Source: Ancylobacter crimeensis (GTDB lineage: Bacteria > Pseudomonadota > Alphaproteobacteria > Rhizobiales > Xanthobacteraceae). Taken from it: a stretch of DNA of 64,000 bases. The position numbers and the translations under genes are program-made. The stretch covers positions 124,001 to 188,000 of the forward strand of contig NZ_JALKCH010000010.1 in NCBI RefSeq assembly GCF_023016805.1, written 5' to 3'. Every line of letters starts with the position of its first letter. Within the stretch, counting starts at the first letter, position 1. Positions 17,802 through 29,093 of this stretch are shown piece after piece. The notes under the pieces are model-generated. The model searched no databases. It saw only the letters and a program-made list of their open reading frames with translations, and was not told the DNA's origin.

Positions 17802-19181
17802 ATGACTGAGTTGATCCGCCCGACCGCGCCGTTCGTCTCCGCGGCCTCTTCCCTTGGTACCCGGCTGAGCCGGCGCACGCTTCTGGCCGGGGCGGGCGCG
17901 CTGGCAGGCACGGGGCTTGCGGGCGTGGGGCCCGCCAATGCGGTGCTGCGCCTCGACGTGACGCAGGGCACCGTGCAGCCGCTGCCAATCGCGATCACCG
18001 ATTTCGTCGGCGGCGGCAGCGCGCAGGATGCCGAGGCGGGCAAGGGCGTCACCCAGATCATCTCCGCGGATCTGCGCCGTTCCGGCCTGTTTGCCCCCAT
18101 CGACCCGGCGGCCTTTGTCGAGAAGATCACCAATCCCGACGCCTCACCCCGCTTCCAAGACTGGCGCGTCATCAATTCGCAGGCGCTCGTCACTGGCCGC
18201 ATGACCCGCCAGCCCGACGGGCGGGTGAAAGCCGAGTTCCGTCTGTGGGACGTGTTCGCCGGTCAGCAACTGATCGGGCAGCAATATTTCACCCAGCCGG
18301 AGAACTGGCGTCGGGTGGCTCACATCATCGCCGACGCGATCTATGAGCGCCTGACCGGCGAGAAGGGCTATTTCGACACCCGCATCGTGTTCGTCGACGA
18401 GTCCGGGCCCAAGCAGAAGCGGGTGAAGCGCCTCGCCATCATGGATCAGGACGGCGCCAACGTAACCTACCTGACCCGTGGCGACGATCTGGTGCTGACG
18501 CCGCGCTTCTCGCCGACCAGCCAGGAAATCACCTACATGTCCTATGGCCGCGGCGATCCGCGGGTCTATCTGCTCAACATCGAGACCGGGCAGCGCGAAG
18601 TGGTTGGCAATTTCCCCAATATGAGCTTCTCGCCGCGCTTTGCCCCCGACGGGCAGAAGGTGATCCTGAGCCTGCAGCAGGGCGGCGATGCCAATATCTT
18701 CGTGATGGACCTGCGTTCCAAGGCGACGACCCGGCTTACTGACACGGCGGCCATCGACACCGCGCCCTGCTACTCGCCGGACGGCAGCCAGATCACCTTC
18801 CAGAGCGATCGTGGCGGCACCTCGCAGATCTATGTGATGGGGGCGGACGGCTCCAATCCGCACCGCATCTCCTTCGGCAACGGCACCTATTCGACGCCGG
18901 TGTGGTCGCCGCGCGGCGACGTCATCGCCTTCACCAAGCAGGAGGGCGGCAAGTTCGGCATCGGGCTCATGCGCACCGACGGCTCGGGCGAGCGCATCCT
19001 GACCGAAGGTTTCCACAATGAAGGGCCGACCTTCGCCCCGAACGGCCGCGTGATCATGTTCTTCCGCGACGTGGGCGGTGGGTCGCAGCTCTATACGGTG
19101 GATGTGACCGGCTACAACGAACAGCGCGTGCCGACGCCGAGCTACGCCTCCGATCCGGCCTGGTCGCCGCTGCGCTCCTGA
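17802..19181 (+). CDS. tolB: TolB, periplasmic beta-propeller of the Tol-Pal system
   Basis: A 459-residue protein. After the signal comes an N-terminal alpha/beta domain ([19 protein letters not shown]) and a six-bladed propeller of repeated PxFSPxxxxI units ([55 protein letters not shown]). TolB binds Pal and links it to TolA. The leader contains LSRRTLLAG followed by a modest hydrophobic stretch ending GPANA, which looks like a twin-arginine signal rather than a plain Sec signal. The ATG at [10 protein letters not shown] is used. Confidence 0.95.
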   Translation: MTELIRPTAPFVSAASSLGTRLSRRTLLAGAGALAGTGLAGVGPANAVLRLDVTQGTVQPLPIAITDFVGGGSAQDAEAGKGVTQIISADLRRSGLFAPIDPAAFVEKITNPDASPRFQDWRVINSQALVTGRMTRQPDGRVKAEFRLWDVFAGQQLIGQQYFTQPENWRRVAHIIADAIYERLTGEKGYFDTRIVFVDESGPKQKRVKRLAIMDQDGANVTYLTRGDDLVLTPRFSPTSQEITYMSYGRGDPRVYLLNIETGQREVVGNFPNMSFSPRFAPDGQKVILSLQQGGDANIFVMDLRSKATTRLTDTAAIDTAPCYSPDGSQITFQSDRGGTSQIYVMGADGSNPHRISFGNGTYSTPVWSPRGDVIAFTKQEGGKFGIGLMRTDGSGERILTEGFHNEGPTFAPNGRVIMFFRDVGGGSQLYTVDVTGYNEQRVPTPSYASDPAWSPLRS

Positions 19182-19210
19182 GCGGATCCGCGCGATCGCG
19201 TTAGCGAATT

Positions 19211-19284
19211 GGAAACCATAAGAAACGGTTTCCGTTTTAGGACGACAGTCGAACGAACGCGGCAAGGTTTCGTCAACCATGCCG
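19211..19284 (+). other. Two intercistronic hairpins between tolB and pal
   Basis: GGAAACC/GGTTTCC (19211-19217 with 19227-19233), followed by GTTTTAG, resembles a weak terminator. CGGCA-A-GGTT/AACC-A-TGCCG (19260-19284) forms a second hairpin. They may partly terminate the tol transcript or protect the pal message, which is usually made in excess of TolB. Confidence 0.5.
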
Positions 19285-19352
19285 CGGCATGACTTACACA
19301 CGGGATTATGACCGGGGTCGACCGGTCCAAGGGAATTCAGGAGTCTCCGGTT

Positions 19353-19862
19353 ATGACCAGTCTGCTGCGCATGGTTGGCGGTTCGCGCACCGCTGTCGTC
19401 GTCGGGCTCGCGCTGCTCGCGGCCGCCTGTGCGAAGAACCCTATGGACGGGCGCGCGGGCGCAGGCGGCATGGGTCAGCTCGGCTCGGCTCCTCCCGGCA
19501 GCCAGCAGGAGTTCGTGGTTTCCGTGGGTGACCGCGTTTTCTTCACCACCGATCAGACCGACCTGTCCCCCGAGGCCCGCGCCACGCTCGACAAGCAGGC
19601 CCAGTGGCTGGGCCAGTACAACCGCTACACCTTTACCATCGAAGGTCACGCGGACGAACGCGGCACCCGCGAGTACAACATCGCGCTCGGTGCCCGCCGT
19701 GCTCAGAACGTGAAGGACTATCTCGTGAGCCGCGGCATCGACGCAAGCCGCATGCGCACCATTTCCTACGGCAAGGAGCGGCCGGTCGCGGTGTGCGACG
19801 ACATCTCCTGCTGGTCGCAGAACCGTCGCGCCGTCACGGTGCTGAACAATCCCGGTTCGTGA
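19353..19862 (+). CDS. pal: Pal, peptidoglycan-associated outer membrane lipoprotein
   Basis: A 169-residue lipoprotein. The signal peptide ends LALLAAAC, so Cys would be lipidated (the -3 position is Ala, a tolerated variant). The C-terminal OmpA-like domain has FTIEGHADERGTREYNIALG and ARRAQNVKDYLVSRGI, the diaminopimelate-binding face. Pal tethers the outer membrane to peptidoglycan and moves to the division site through TolB/TolA. The start was chosen after the SD CAGGAGT; an upstream in-frame ATG adds 15 residues without an SD. Confidence 0.95.
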   Translation: MTSLLRMVGGSRTAVVVGLALLAAACAKNPMDGRAGAGGMGQLGSAPPGSQQEFVVSVGDRVFFTTDQTDLSPEARATLDKQAQWLGQYNRYTFTIEGHADERGTREYNIALGARRAQNVKDYLVSRGIDASRMRTISYGKERPVAVCDDISCWSQNRRAVTVLNNPGS

Positions 19863-20035
19863 TTCCTTGTGACCCATGGCCGGCCACGAAGCGTGGTTCG
19901 GCCATGGAGTTCCGATGTGCACAGGCGTGGACTGCGGCTGACGAGCCACACTTTGGTCCCGATCGCTTTCCTATGTTATCGCTCATCCGGGCGATGACTC
20001 GCCTGTCCCGATCGCTGCCCCAAGCACCGCACATC

Positions 20036-21016
20036 ATGACCTTACGCATGACGCGCCCTCGCGCATTCCTGCTCGCCGCCTCCCTTGCGGGAAGCCTCTT
20101 CGTCGCCGGCTCGCCGGCCTTCGCGCAGCAGAATGGCGACTTTTTCGGCAACCTCTTCAAGCCGCCGGGTTCGGTTGGCCAGGGGCAGCCGCAGCAGGCT
20201 CCTCCGCCCGACGATGGCGTGACCACCCGGGTGGAGCGGTTGGAGAACCAGCTTCGCCAGTTGACCGGGCAGGTTGAGGAGCTGCAGTACCACAACCAGC
20301 AGCTTGACCAGCAACTGAAGCGGTTCCAGCAGGAATTCGACTACCGCATGGGCGGCACCGGCGGCGCTCCGGCGGCTTCTCCGGGCGCGGCGCCCGCACA
20401 GGCGGCCCGTCCGCCGGGCCCCGCTGCGGCACCTGCCGCCGCTCCTCCGCCTGCCGCTGCCGGCCGACGTTCGGATGCCTTCGACCCGAATGCGCAGCCG
20501 GCCGCGCCGGGTGCGCCCCGCCAGCTCGGTGCCGCGCCGCAGTCCGCGCCGATGGATGGAGGCGCCACTGCCGATGCCGGCACCTTACCTCCCGCAGGCG
20601 GCGGGCAGCCGGCGGCTGCACCCGCGCAGGGCAACAGCCCCAAGGAACTGTACGACCTCGCCTATGGCTATGTGCTGCGCCAGGATTACGGGCAGGCCGC
20701 TTCGGCCTTCCAGACCTTCGTGCGGCAATATCCCAATGACCGCGCGGTGCCGGATGCCTATTACTGGATGGGCGAAGCCGATTATCAGCGCCAGATGTAT
20801 AAGGAAGCGGCGCAGAGCTTCCTCAAGGTTTCGAGCGATTATCCCAATGCCGTGAAGGCGCCCGACGCCATGCTGCGGCTGGGCCAGTCGTTGCAGGCCA
20901 TCGGCGAGAAGGACGCGGCTTGCGCGACCTACAACGCGATCGGCAACAAATACCCCAAGGCTTCCGCCAGCGTCCGGCAGAATGTGGATCGGGAGCAGAA
21001 GCGTGCCCGCTGCTGA
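20036..21016 (+). CDS. cpoB: CpoB/YbgF, Tol-associated periplasmic TPR protein
   Basis: About 326 residues. A Sec signal ends SPAFAQQ. Next is a coiled-coil segment (TRVERLENQLRQLTGQVEEL) that trimerises in homologues, then a long Ala/Pro/Gly-rich linker of about 120 residues. C-terminal TPR repeats follow (YDLAYGYVLRQDYGQAASAF, DAYYWMGEADYQRQMYKEAA, AMLRLGQSLQAIGEKDAACA). CpoB coordinates outer membrane constriction with septal peptidoglycan synthesis. Several in-frame ATGs precede the signal peptide; the one nearest the hydrophobic core was chosen. Confidence 0.93.
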   Translation: MTLRMTRPRAFLLAASLAGSLFVAGSPAFAQQNGDFFGNLFKPPGSVGQGQPQQAPPPDDGVTTRVERLENQLRQLTGQVEELQYHNQQLDQQLKRFQQEFDYRMGGTGGAPAASPGAAPAQAARPPGPAAAPAAAPPPAAAGRRSDAFDPNAQPAAPGAPRQLGAAPQSAPMDGGATADAGTLPPAGGGQPAAAPAQGNSPKELYDLAYGYVLRQDYGQAASAFQTFVRQYPNDRAVPDAYYWMGEADYQRQMYKEAAQSFLKVSSDYPNAVKAPDAMLRLGQSLQAIGEKDAACATYNAIGNKYPKASASVRQNVDREQKRARC

Positions 21017-21062
21017 CGGCCCGTCCCGACAGCATGTTTCGGCCACACCGTCCCGGCGCTCA

Positions 21063-22073
21063 ATGGCAGAGATCGACCTTCACCGCCTTTTTCAGTCGCT
21101 GAACCAGCACCACAGGGTGCTTCTGGCCGTTTCCGGCGGACCGGACTCAACAGCGCTGCTGCTGCTCGCACGGCTGTGGCGTGAAGAACTGGATGACGGG
21201 CCGGACCTTTTTGCCGCCACCGTCGACCATGGTCTGCGCCGCGCTGCGCGGGAGGAGGCGGAGATGGTCGCTCACCTCTCGGAACGCCTCGGCATTCCGC
21301 ACGACATTCTCACCTGGGACGGCGAGCATCCGACCGCCGGCATTCAGGAGGCGGCGCGCAACGCCCGTTATGCCCTGCTCGCCTCCCATGCCGGCAGTAT
21401 CGGTGCCACCGCGCTGGTGACCGCCCATACCAGCGACGACCAGGCCGAAACCGTGCTGTTCCGCCTGATCCGCGGCTCCGGCATAGCCGGGCTGGCGGGC
21501 ATGGCGCCGGAGCGGCAGATCGGCGCCTTCACCTTGCTGCGGCCGTTCCTCTCGCTGCCCAAGACTGCGCTGGTCGCGACCTGCGAGGCGGCGGGCGTAG
21601 AGGCTATCCGCGATCCTTCCAATTTCGACCCGCGCTATGCCCGCGCCCGGTTGCGCGCCGAATTGCTGCCCTCCCTCGCGGCGGAGGGCCTCAGCGCCGA
21701 TGGTCTCGCCCGCTTTGCCGCCCGCATGCGGCGCGCGGATCTCGCCCTGCAGCGGGTGACCGAGGACGCGCTGGAGCAGATCTGCCCGCAACCCTGGCCG
21801 GAAGGGGCTCCCCTGCGGGTCGATCGCGATGTCTTTCTCGACCTGCCGGAAGAAATTGCCCTGCGCGTTCTTGCCCGGCTGGTCGAACATGTGGGCGACG
21901 AAGGACCGGCGGAACTCGGCAAGCTGGAGGCTCTTATGCGGTGGATCACCAGCCGTGTGGGACAGAGCGGGCCCGCCGGCCGCACGCTCGCAGGAGCGCT
22001 GGTGAGGCTGGAAAGAGACAGCCTCATGGTGGCGCCCGCACCGGCCCGCCGCTTCCCGCTCCCGACCACGTGA
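21063..22073 (+). CDS. tilS: tRNA(Ile)-lysidine synthase TilS
   Basis: A 336-residue N-type ATP pyrophosphatase. The PP-loop is AVSGGPDSTALLLLARLW, and the ARYARARLRAELLPSL region matches TilS. The enzyme ligates lysine to C34 of the CAU-anticodon tRNA, switching it to isoleucine and AUA decoding. The ATG giving MAEIDLHRLF is used; an in-frame GTG at 21003 overlapping the cpoB end is an alternative. The order cpoB-tilS-ftsH is conserved in alphaproteobacteria. Confidence 0.93.
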   Translation: MAEIDLHRLFQSLNQHHRVLLAVSGGPDSTALLLLARLWREELDDGPDLFAATVDHGLRRAAREEAEMVAHLSERLGIPHDILTWDGEHPTAGIQEAARNARYALLASHAGSIGATALVTAHTSDDQAETVLFRLIRGSGIAGLAGMAPERQIGAFTLLRPFLSLPKTALVATCEAAGVEAIRDPSNFDPRYARARLRAELLPSLAAEGLSADGLARFAARMRRADLALQRVTEDALEQICPQPWPEGAPLRVDRDVFLDLPEEIALRVLARLVEHVGDEGPAELGKLEALMRWITSRVGQSGPAGRTLAGALVRLERDSLMVAPAPARRFPLPTT

Positions 22074-22214
22074 CGGGATTTCCGTGCCACGAATGTGCCG
22101 CGCACCGGCCCGCATCTTGGCAAGGCGCCGCGCTGGACCTAAATTACCGAACGAGAGGGGATCGGCACGGCACCGGCGGCCCCCGCGTCGGGGAATCCCG
22201 GCGCCGAAAGGACA

Positions 22215-24134
<1,920 letters not shown>

Positions 24135-24155
24135 TCTCGGCAGGACCTGACAAGG

Positions 24156-24185
24156 AAAGGCCCGCTCCCGAGCGGGCCTTTTGGT
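24156..24185 (+). terminator. Rho-independent terminator of ftsH
   Basis: AAAGGCCCGCTC (24156-24167) and GAGCGGGCCTTT (24170-24181) are perfect complements around a tight turn, followed by TTGGTTT. The A-tract on the left makes it potentially bidirectional, serving the converging ROK gene too. Confidence 0.88.
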
Positions 24186-24236
24186 TTGCGGGCCAGACCT
24201 TCCGTCTGTTGCTTTGCAGGGCTCGGCTCCGGGGGC

Positions 24237-25316
24237 CTAGCTCTCCAGTTTGCCGCGATTCGTGAAATGGGCGTTACCCAGCCCCGTACCGATGGTGAGC
24301 ACTCCCCATCCCTCGACATCCGCCATGAAGGGGCGCTGGCTCAGTCCCTGCACGACGGCATCGTTGTGCATGACCACCACGGTCTCGTCCCCACGAATGG
24401 CCGGAATCGCTTCGCGCAGCGCTTCCGGCAGGTTGAAGCGACTGCTGCTCCAGTTGCCCGGGAGATTCTGGGCGCCTTCCTCGATGGAGCCGTCCGGCGC
24501 GATCGCCCCCGGGCAGCCAATGCCGATGAACGGCGCCAGCTGCATCCCGCTCTTCTCCGCACCGGCGATGAGACCGTTCAACATGTCTACCAGGCGCTCG
24601 ATTGCGGCGGCGCGATCGACCTCCTCATCGGCATGACGCCAGAGCTCAGAGGCGTTTACCGCTACGGCGGAAAGGTCCGGCTTCTTCTTGGCATTGAGCT
24701 CGACGATGCCGGCGCGAATATTGCTGCCGCCGATATCGACCGCCACGATGCTGTCATGCCCGCCGAACATCCAGCTTGGAGCCAGATGCACCGCGCCGAT
24801 CAGACCGGCCTCGTCCGGGTCGTGGCGTATCGGCGCCAGCTCGATCTCGGTGCCGGCCTGGCGCAACAGCAGCTCCGTGCGGGCGATGGCGATCTCTGCA
24901 AACCGGCTGGCGCGCAGGCCGCCGCCGACGGCGATGCGCTGGGTGTCCCGCCATTCCTTGGTGCGGAGCAGGCGTCGGGCGACAGTGGCGAGCTGCTGCG
25001 CATAATCCTCGATCGCGCTCAGCATCACCGCCTGGCCACGGACGTTCCCTTCAAGGAAGGTTTTGTCGAGAGAGCGTTTCGAGAGTTCGCTGGTGGGCGT
25101 GTCGTCGAACAGATCCTTTCCTTTCCGCGCGGCCAGTTCCCTCCAGGTGTCGAGGCCTTCGAAAAACGCGGCACGCCGCGCCTTGTCCCCGACAAAGCCT
25201 TCTTCATCCCGCAATTGGCTGTTGTAACCATCCACCTCCACAGCCGGCAGACGTGTGGAACCGTGACCTGCGAGAGGCGCCACGCTGGCCTGCTGAGCTG
25301 TTCTGGATTTTGACAT
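24237..25316 (-). CDS. ROK-family sugar kinase/repressor-like protein with circularly permuted halves
   Basis: A 359-residue protein in which ROK motifs occur in the wrong order. The usual C-terminal half comes first: a helix pair, then IAVGGGLRASRF (128-139) and DEAGLIGAVHLA (168-179). The usual N-terminal half follows: phosphate-1 VAVDIGGSNIRAGI (191-204), GIGCPGAIAP (265-274), NLPGNW (284-289), HNDAVVQG with the expected catalytic Asp (317-324), and phosphate-2 TIGTGLGN (341-348), near the C-terminus. The HxxxGCxCGxxGC zinc motif of ROK proteins is absent. Activity as a hexokinase is possible but unproven. The ATG giving MSKSRTAQQAS was chosen; a TTG 24 codons upstream is in frame. It is transcribed toward ftsH and away from glmM. 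Confidence 0.75.
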   Translation of the reverse strand: MSKSRTAQQASVAPLAGHGSTRLPAVEVDGYNSQLRDEEGFVGDKARRAAFFEGLDTWRELAARKGKDLFDDTPTSELSKRSLDKTFLEGNVRGQAVMLSAIEDYAQQLATVARRLLRTKEWRDTQRIAVGGGLRASRFAEIAIARTELLLRQAGTEIELAPIRHDPDEAGLIGAVHLAPSWMFGGHDSIVAVDIGGSNIRAGIVELNAKKKPDLSAVAVNASELWRHADEEVDRAAAIERLVDMLNGLIAGAEKSGMQLAPFIGIGCPGAIAPDGSIEEGAQNLPGNWSSSRFNLPEALREAIPAIRGDETVVVMHNDAVVQGLSQRPFMADVEGWGVLTIGTGLGNAHFTNRGKLES

Positions 25317-25528
25317 CTGACGACCATCCCCTGTTCGTTCGAGAACAACGATGTCGCTTTCGCTTTGTTTCCGGCGGGTCTTCGCCAAGACATGGCGACG
25401 TATTGCGCGGCGCAGGCCCGTGCTTTGCGATGACGGTCACCGAACGTTAATCCCGGCACATCAGATGTGACACAATGGAACGGCGAAACCCGCTAGAAGA
25501 CGAACGGGCGAACGACAGGTTGACGAGC

Positions 25529-26872
25529 ATGGCGCGCAAATTCTTCGGCACGGACGGCATTCGCGGGCGGGCAAACGGCGTGATCACGCCTGAGCTGGCA
25601 CTTCGCGTCGGCATGGCCGCGGGTGTGGTTTTCCAGCGCGGCGAGCACCGTCATCGCGTCGTCATCGGAAAGGATACGCGCCTGTCCGGCTACATGATCG
25701 AGAATGCCTTGGTCGCCGGCTTCACCTCGGTGGGCATGGACGTATTGCTGCTCGGCCCGATGCCGACGCCGGCCGTGGCGATGCTGACCCACTCCATGCG
25801 CGCCGATATCGGGGTGATGATCTCCGCCTCGCACAATCCGTTCGACGACAACGGCATCAAGCTGTTCGGCCCGGACGGCTACAAGCTGTCCGATGCGATC
25901 GAAAGCGAGATCGAGGCGCTGCTGGAAGGCGATCTCGAATCGAAGCTGGCAAAGCCCGCCGCCATCGGCCGCGCCAAGCGCATCGAAAGCGTGCATGCCC
26001 GCTACATCGAATTCGCCAAGCGGACGCTGCCGCGCAACCAGTCCTTCGACGGCATCCGCGTTGTGGTGGATTGCGCCCATGGCGCGGCCTATCGCGTGGC
26101 GCCCGAAGCGCTGTGGGAACTCGGCTGCGAGGTGGTGGCGATCGGCGACAAGCCGGATGGCTTCAACATCAATCGCGAGGTCGGCTCGACCGCGCCGGAA
26201 GCCCTCGCCGCCAAGGTGCGCGAGGTGCGCGCGGATATTGGTATCGCGCTCGACGGCGATGCGGACCGGGTGCTGATCGTCGACGAGAAAGGCCATCTGG
26301 TCGATGGCGATCAGCTCATGGCCGTCGTCGCCGAGAGCTTCAGGGATGACGGCCGGCTCTCGCGCGACGGCGTGGTGGCGACCGTCATGTCCAATCTCGG
26401 TCTCGAGCGGCACTTCGCCTCGCTCGGCCTCTCGCTGGAGCGCACCCCGGTCGGTGATCGCTATGTGCTCGAGCACATGCGCACCCATGGCTACAATGTC
26501 GGCGGGGAGCAGTCCGGCCACATCATCCTGTCCGACTATTCGACGACCGGCGACGGCCTCGTGGCGGCTCTCCAGGTTCTGGCCGTGGTGCAGAAGATGG
26601 GTCGTCCCGTCTCCGAGGTCTGTCACCGCTTCGATCCGCTGCCGCAGATCCTCAAGAACGTACGTTACAAGAGCGGCCGTCCGCTCGAGGTCGAAAGCGT
26701 GCAGAAGGCCATCGCCGCGGCCGAGCTCAAGCTGAACAGCCATGGCCGGCTGCTCATCCGCCCTTCCGGAACGGAGCCGGTCATCCGCGTGATGGGGGAG
26801 GGCGACGATCGCGATCTGGTCGAAGCGGTGGTCGACGATGTCGTCGAGGCGGTGGGTCGGGCTGCGGCCTGA
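25529..26872 (+). CDS. glmM: Phosphoglucosamine mutase GlmM
   Basis: A 447-residue enzyme starting [20 protein letters not shown]. The phosphorylated active-site serine is in [13 protein letters not shown] (about residue 101), the magnesium site is DGDADR, and the C-terminal phosphate-binding loop is [12 protein letters not shown]. It converts glucosamine-6-phosphate to glucosamine-1-phosphate for UDP-GlcNAc, hence peptidoglycan and LPS. The upstream in-frame ATG at 25475 lacks family similarity. A strong terminator follows the gene. Confidence 0.97.
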   Translation: MARKFFGTDGIRGRANGVITPELALRVGMAAGVVFQRGEHRHRVVIGKDTRLSGYMIENALVAGFTSVGMDVLLLGPMPTPAVAMLTHSMRADIGVMISASHNPFDDNGIKLFGPDGYKLSDAIESEIEALLEGDLESKLAKPAAIGRAKRIESVHARYIEFAKRTLPRNQSFDGIRVVVDCAHGAAYRVAPEALWELGCEVVAIGDKPDGFNINREVGSTAPEALAAKVREVRADIGIALDGDADRVLIVDEKGHLVDGDQLMAVVAESFRDDGRLSRDGVVATVMSNLGLERHFASLGLSLERTPVGDRYVLEHMRTHGYNVGGEQSGHIILSDYSTTGDGLVAALQVLAVVQKMGRPVSEVCHRFDPLPQILKNVRYKSGRPLEVESVQKAIAAAELKLNSHGRLLIRPSGTEPVIRVMGEGDDRDLVEAVVDDVVEAVGRAAA

Positions 26873-26888
26873 CGCGTGACGCCGCACA

Positions 26889-26928
26889 AGAAAAGGGCGC
26901 CCGAACCTTCCGGCCGGGCGCCTTTTTC
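26889..26928 (+). terminator. Rho-independent terminator of glmM
   Basis: AAAAGGGCGCCCG pairs with CGGGCGCCTTTTT with a single mismatch, loop about 11 bases. The T-run lies on the plus strand. It also faces the end of the converging choV gene. Confidence 0.85.
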
Positions 26929-26948
26929 GTATCTGGCCCGGGCGCTCG

Positions 26949-28142
26949 TCAGCCGTCGAGCCGGCGCAGCAGGCCGCGATAGATCTCGTCGTCGTCGCAC
27001 AGGCCGGCAAGGCGGCCGAGATTGTCGACCAGGAGAATCGGCAGGTCGGTGTGTCGCTTCAACTCGATCGCCGCCTTCAGGCGCAGATCGACCGGGGCGA
27101 CGATGCAGTCGGCGGCCTCCGCGTCCTTGTCGTCGATCCTACCGGCCTCGCCATCGGCGGTCGCGATCAGGCCGGAGCGGCCGTCGAGATCGAGGGAGAT
27201 CGGGCGGTCTTCGCCGTCCACCTTGACCCGCACCCGCCCGTGCTTGTCGAGCAGCACGGCATCGCCCTCGCGCTTCAAGTTCCCCGCCGGGCGCATCACC
27301 GCCGTGCCGCGCAGCACGTTGAGCGGGTTCATGTGTTTCACGAATTCGGCGACATAGGCATTGGCTGGACGCAGCAGGATGTCTTCCGCCGTACCGGCCT
27401 GCACGATCCGGCCGCCTTCCATGATGGCGATGGTGTTGCCGAGCTTGAGCGCCTCGTCGAGGTCATGGCTCACGAAGACGATGGTCTTGTGGATGCGCTT
27501 CTGCAGGTCCAGCAACTCATCCTGCAGCTTGTCGCGGATCAGCGGATCGAGCGCGGAGAAGGGCTCGTCCATCAGCAGGATGTCCGCATCGGTCGCGAAG
27601 GCCCGGGCGAGGCCGACGCGCTGCTGCATGCCGCCGGACAGCTCGTGGGTATATTTTTCCGCCCAGTTGGTGAGCCCCACCATGGCGAGCTTTTCGTCGA
27701 CGATACGGCTCTTCTCTTCGGCCGGCGTGCCGCGCAGCTCGAGGCCGAAGCCGACATTGTCCCGCACGGTGCGCCACGGCAGCAGACCAAACTGCTGGAA
27801 CACCATGGAAACGGTGTGCATGCGGATGTCGCGCAGCGTGTTCTCGTCGCAATGCGCGACATCCACCGGCTTGCCGCGATGCTCGACGATAACTTCACCG
27901 CGCGCCACCTCGTTCAGCCGGTTGATGGCGCGCAGGATTGTGGATTTCCCGGAGCCGGAAAGACCCATCAAGACGCAGATCTGGCCGCGCTCAACCTTGA
28001 GGCTCACCCCGGCGGCGCCGAGAACCGAGCCGGTCTGCGAGAGAATCTCCTCGCGGGTCTTGCCGGCGTCGATCAAAGCAAGGGCCCGCTTCTGCTCCGG
28101 GCCGAAGACGATATCGATATTGCGGAACTCGACGGCTGCCAT
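26949..28142 (-). CDS. choV: Choline ABC transporter ATP-binding protein ChoV
   Basis: A 397-residue ATPase of the quaternary-amine (ProV/ChoV) type. Walker A GLSGSGKST is at 60-68, the signature is LSGGMQQRVGLARA, and Walker B is ILLMDEPFSALD. After the nucleotide-binding domain (NPLNVLRG, about residue 275 on) comes a C-terminal regulatory region with a CBS-like half (VDLRLKAAIELKRHTDLPIL). The order choX-choW-choV and the ChoX ligand residues support choline as substrate. It lies 11 bases behind choW. Confidence 0.92.
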   Translation of the reverse strand: MAAVEFRNIDIVFGPEQKRALALIDAGKTREEILSQTGSVLGAAGVSLKVERGQICVLMGLSGSGKSTILRAINRLNEVARGEVIVEHRGKPVDVAHCDENTLRDIRMHTVSMVFQQFGLLPWRTVRDNVGFGLELRGTPAEEKSRIVDEKLAMVGLTNWAEKYTHELSGGMQQRVGLARAFATDADILLMDEPFSALDPLIRDKLQDELLDLQKRIHKTIVFVSHDLDEALKLGNTIAIMEGGRIVQAGTAEDILLRPANAYVAEFVKHMNPLNVLRGTAVMRPAGNLKREGDAVLLDKHGRVRVKVDGEDRPISLDLDGRSGLIATADGEAGRIDDKDAEAADCIVAPVDLRLKAAIELKRHTDLPILLVDNLGRLAGLCDDDEIYRGLLRRLDG

Positions 28143-28153
28143 GCCTGGCCCCC

Positions 28154-29005
28154 TCAGCTCTTGCGCGACGGCCGTTCCGGCCGCTTGCAGACACGGTCAA
28201 GCACGATGGCGAGCACGACGATGGCGAGGCCCGCTTCGAAGCCCATCGCGATGTTCACGGAATTGAGGGCGCGCACCACCGGTTTGCCGAGCCCGTCGGC
28301 GCCCACCAGGGCGGCGATCACCACCATGGAGAGGCTGAGCATGATGCACTGGGTGATGCCGGCCATGATGGTCGGCAGGGCGTAGGGCAGCTCGATCTTG
28401 AATAGGAGCTGCCGCTTGGTGGCACCGAACGCCTTGCCCGCTTCATAGAGGTTTGGCGGAACCGAGGAGATGCCGAGATGGGTCAGGCGGATCGGCGCCG
28501 GGATGGAGAAGATCACCGTGGAGATCAGACCCGGCACCGCACCGAGGCCGAACAGCACCAGCGTCGGGATCAAGTAGACGAAGGTCGGGATCGTCTGCAT
28601 CAGGTCGAGGACCGGCCGGATGGCGGTGTAGAGCCAGGGACGGTGCGCCGCCGCGATCCCGATCGGCACGCCGATCACCACGCAGACGATGGTGGCGCAG
28701 ATGACAAGGGAAAGTGTCTCAATCGTCGCCTGCCAGTAGCCGAGATTGGTGACCAGCAGCAATGCGCCGACGATAAAGACGACAAGGCCGATCGACCGAT
28801 GCACCAGCCACGCGCCGAGCCCGAACAGGGCGATCAACAGTAGCGGAGGGATATAGAGCAGCCCGGTGGTCAGCCCGTTAATGAGGCCGCCCAGCACGAG
28901 GGAGATGAAATCGAAGACGCTCTGCCCGTGTTCGGTCAGGAGATCGACGAAGTTCTTGAGCCACAAGCCGAGTGGGATCTTGTGCTCGGTGATCCAGTCA
29001 TACAT
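28154..29005 (-). CDS. choW: Choline ABC transporter permease ChoW
   Basis: A 283-residue inner membrane permease with six to seven hydrophobic helices. The EAA loop GISSVPPNLYEAGKAFGATK engages ChoV. The N-terminus, MYDWITEHKIPLGLWLKNFV, is like ChoW/ProW proteins, with an amphipathic helix before the first span. The middle gene of choXWV. Confidence 0.92.
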   Translation of the reverse strand: MYDWITEHKIPLGLWLKNFVDLLTEHGQSVFDFISLVLGGLINGLTTGLLYIPPLLLIALFGLGAWLVHRSIGLVVFIVGALLLVTNLGYWQATIETLSLVICATIVCVVIGVPIGIAAAHRPWLYTAIRPVLDLMQTIPTFVYLIPTLVLFGLGAVPGLISTVIFSIPAPIRLTHLGISSVPPNLYEAGKAFGATKRQLLFKIELPYALPTIMAGITQCIMLSLSMVVIAALVGADGLGKPVVRALNSVNIAMGFEAGLAIVVLAIVLDRVCKRPERPSRKS

Positions 29006-29056
29006 CGGGCGTTCCCCGTCGCCGGCGGCAGGATGAACAAGCGCCTGTCGGTGAAG

Positions 29057-29085
29057 GGCTCCGCGCCGCTGAAGGCGACGCGGAG
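29057..29085 (-). other. Intercistronic hairpin between choX and choW
   Basis: GCTCCGCG (29057-29064) and CGCGGAGC (29078-29085) form a perfect 8-bp stem. Such hairpins behind a binding-protein gene often stabilise that part of the message, so that more binding protein than permease is made. That role is inferred here. Confidence 0.55.
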
Positions 29086-29093
29086 CGGCGATA

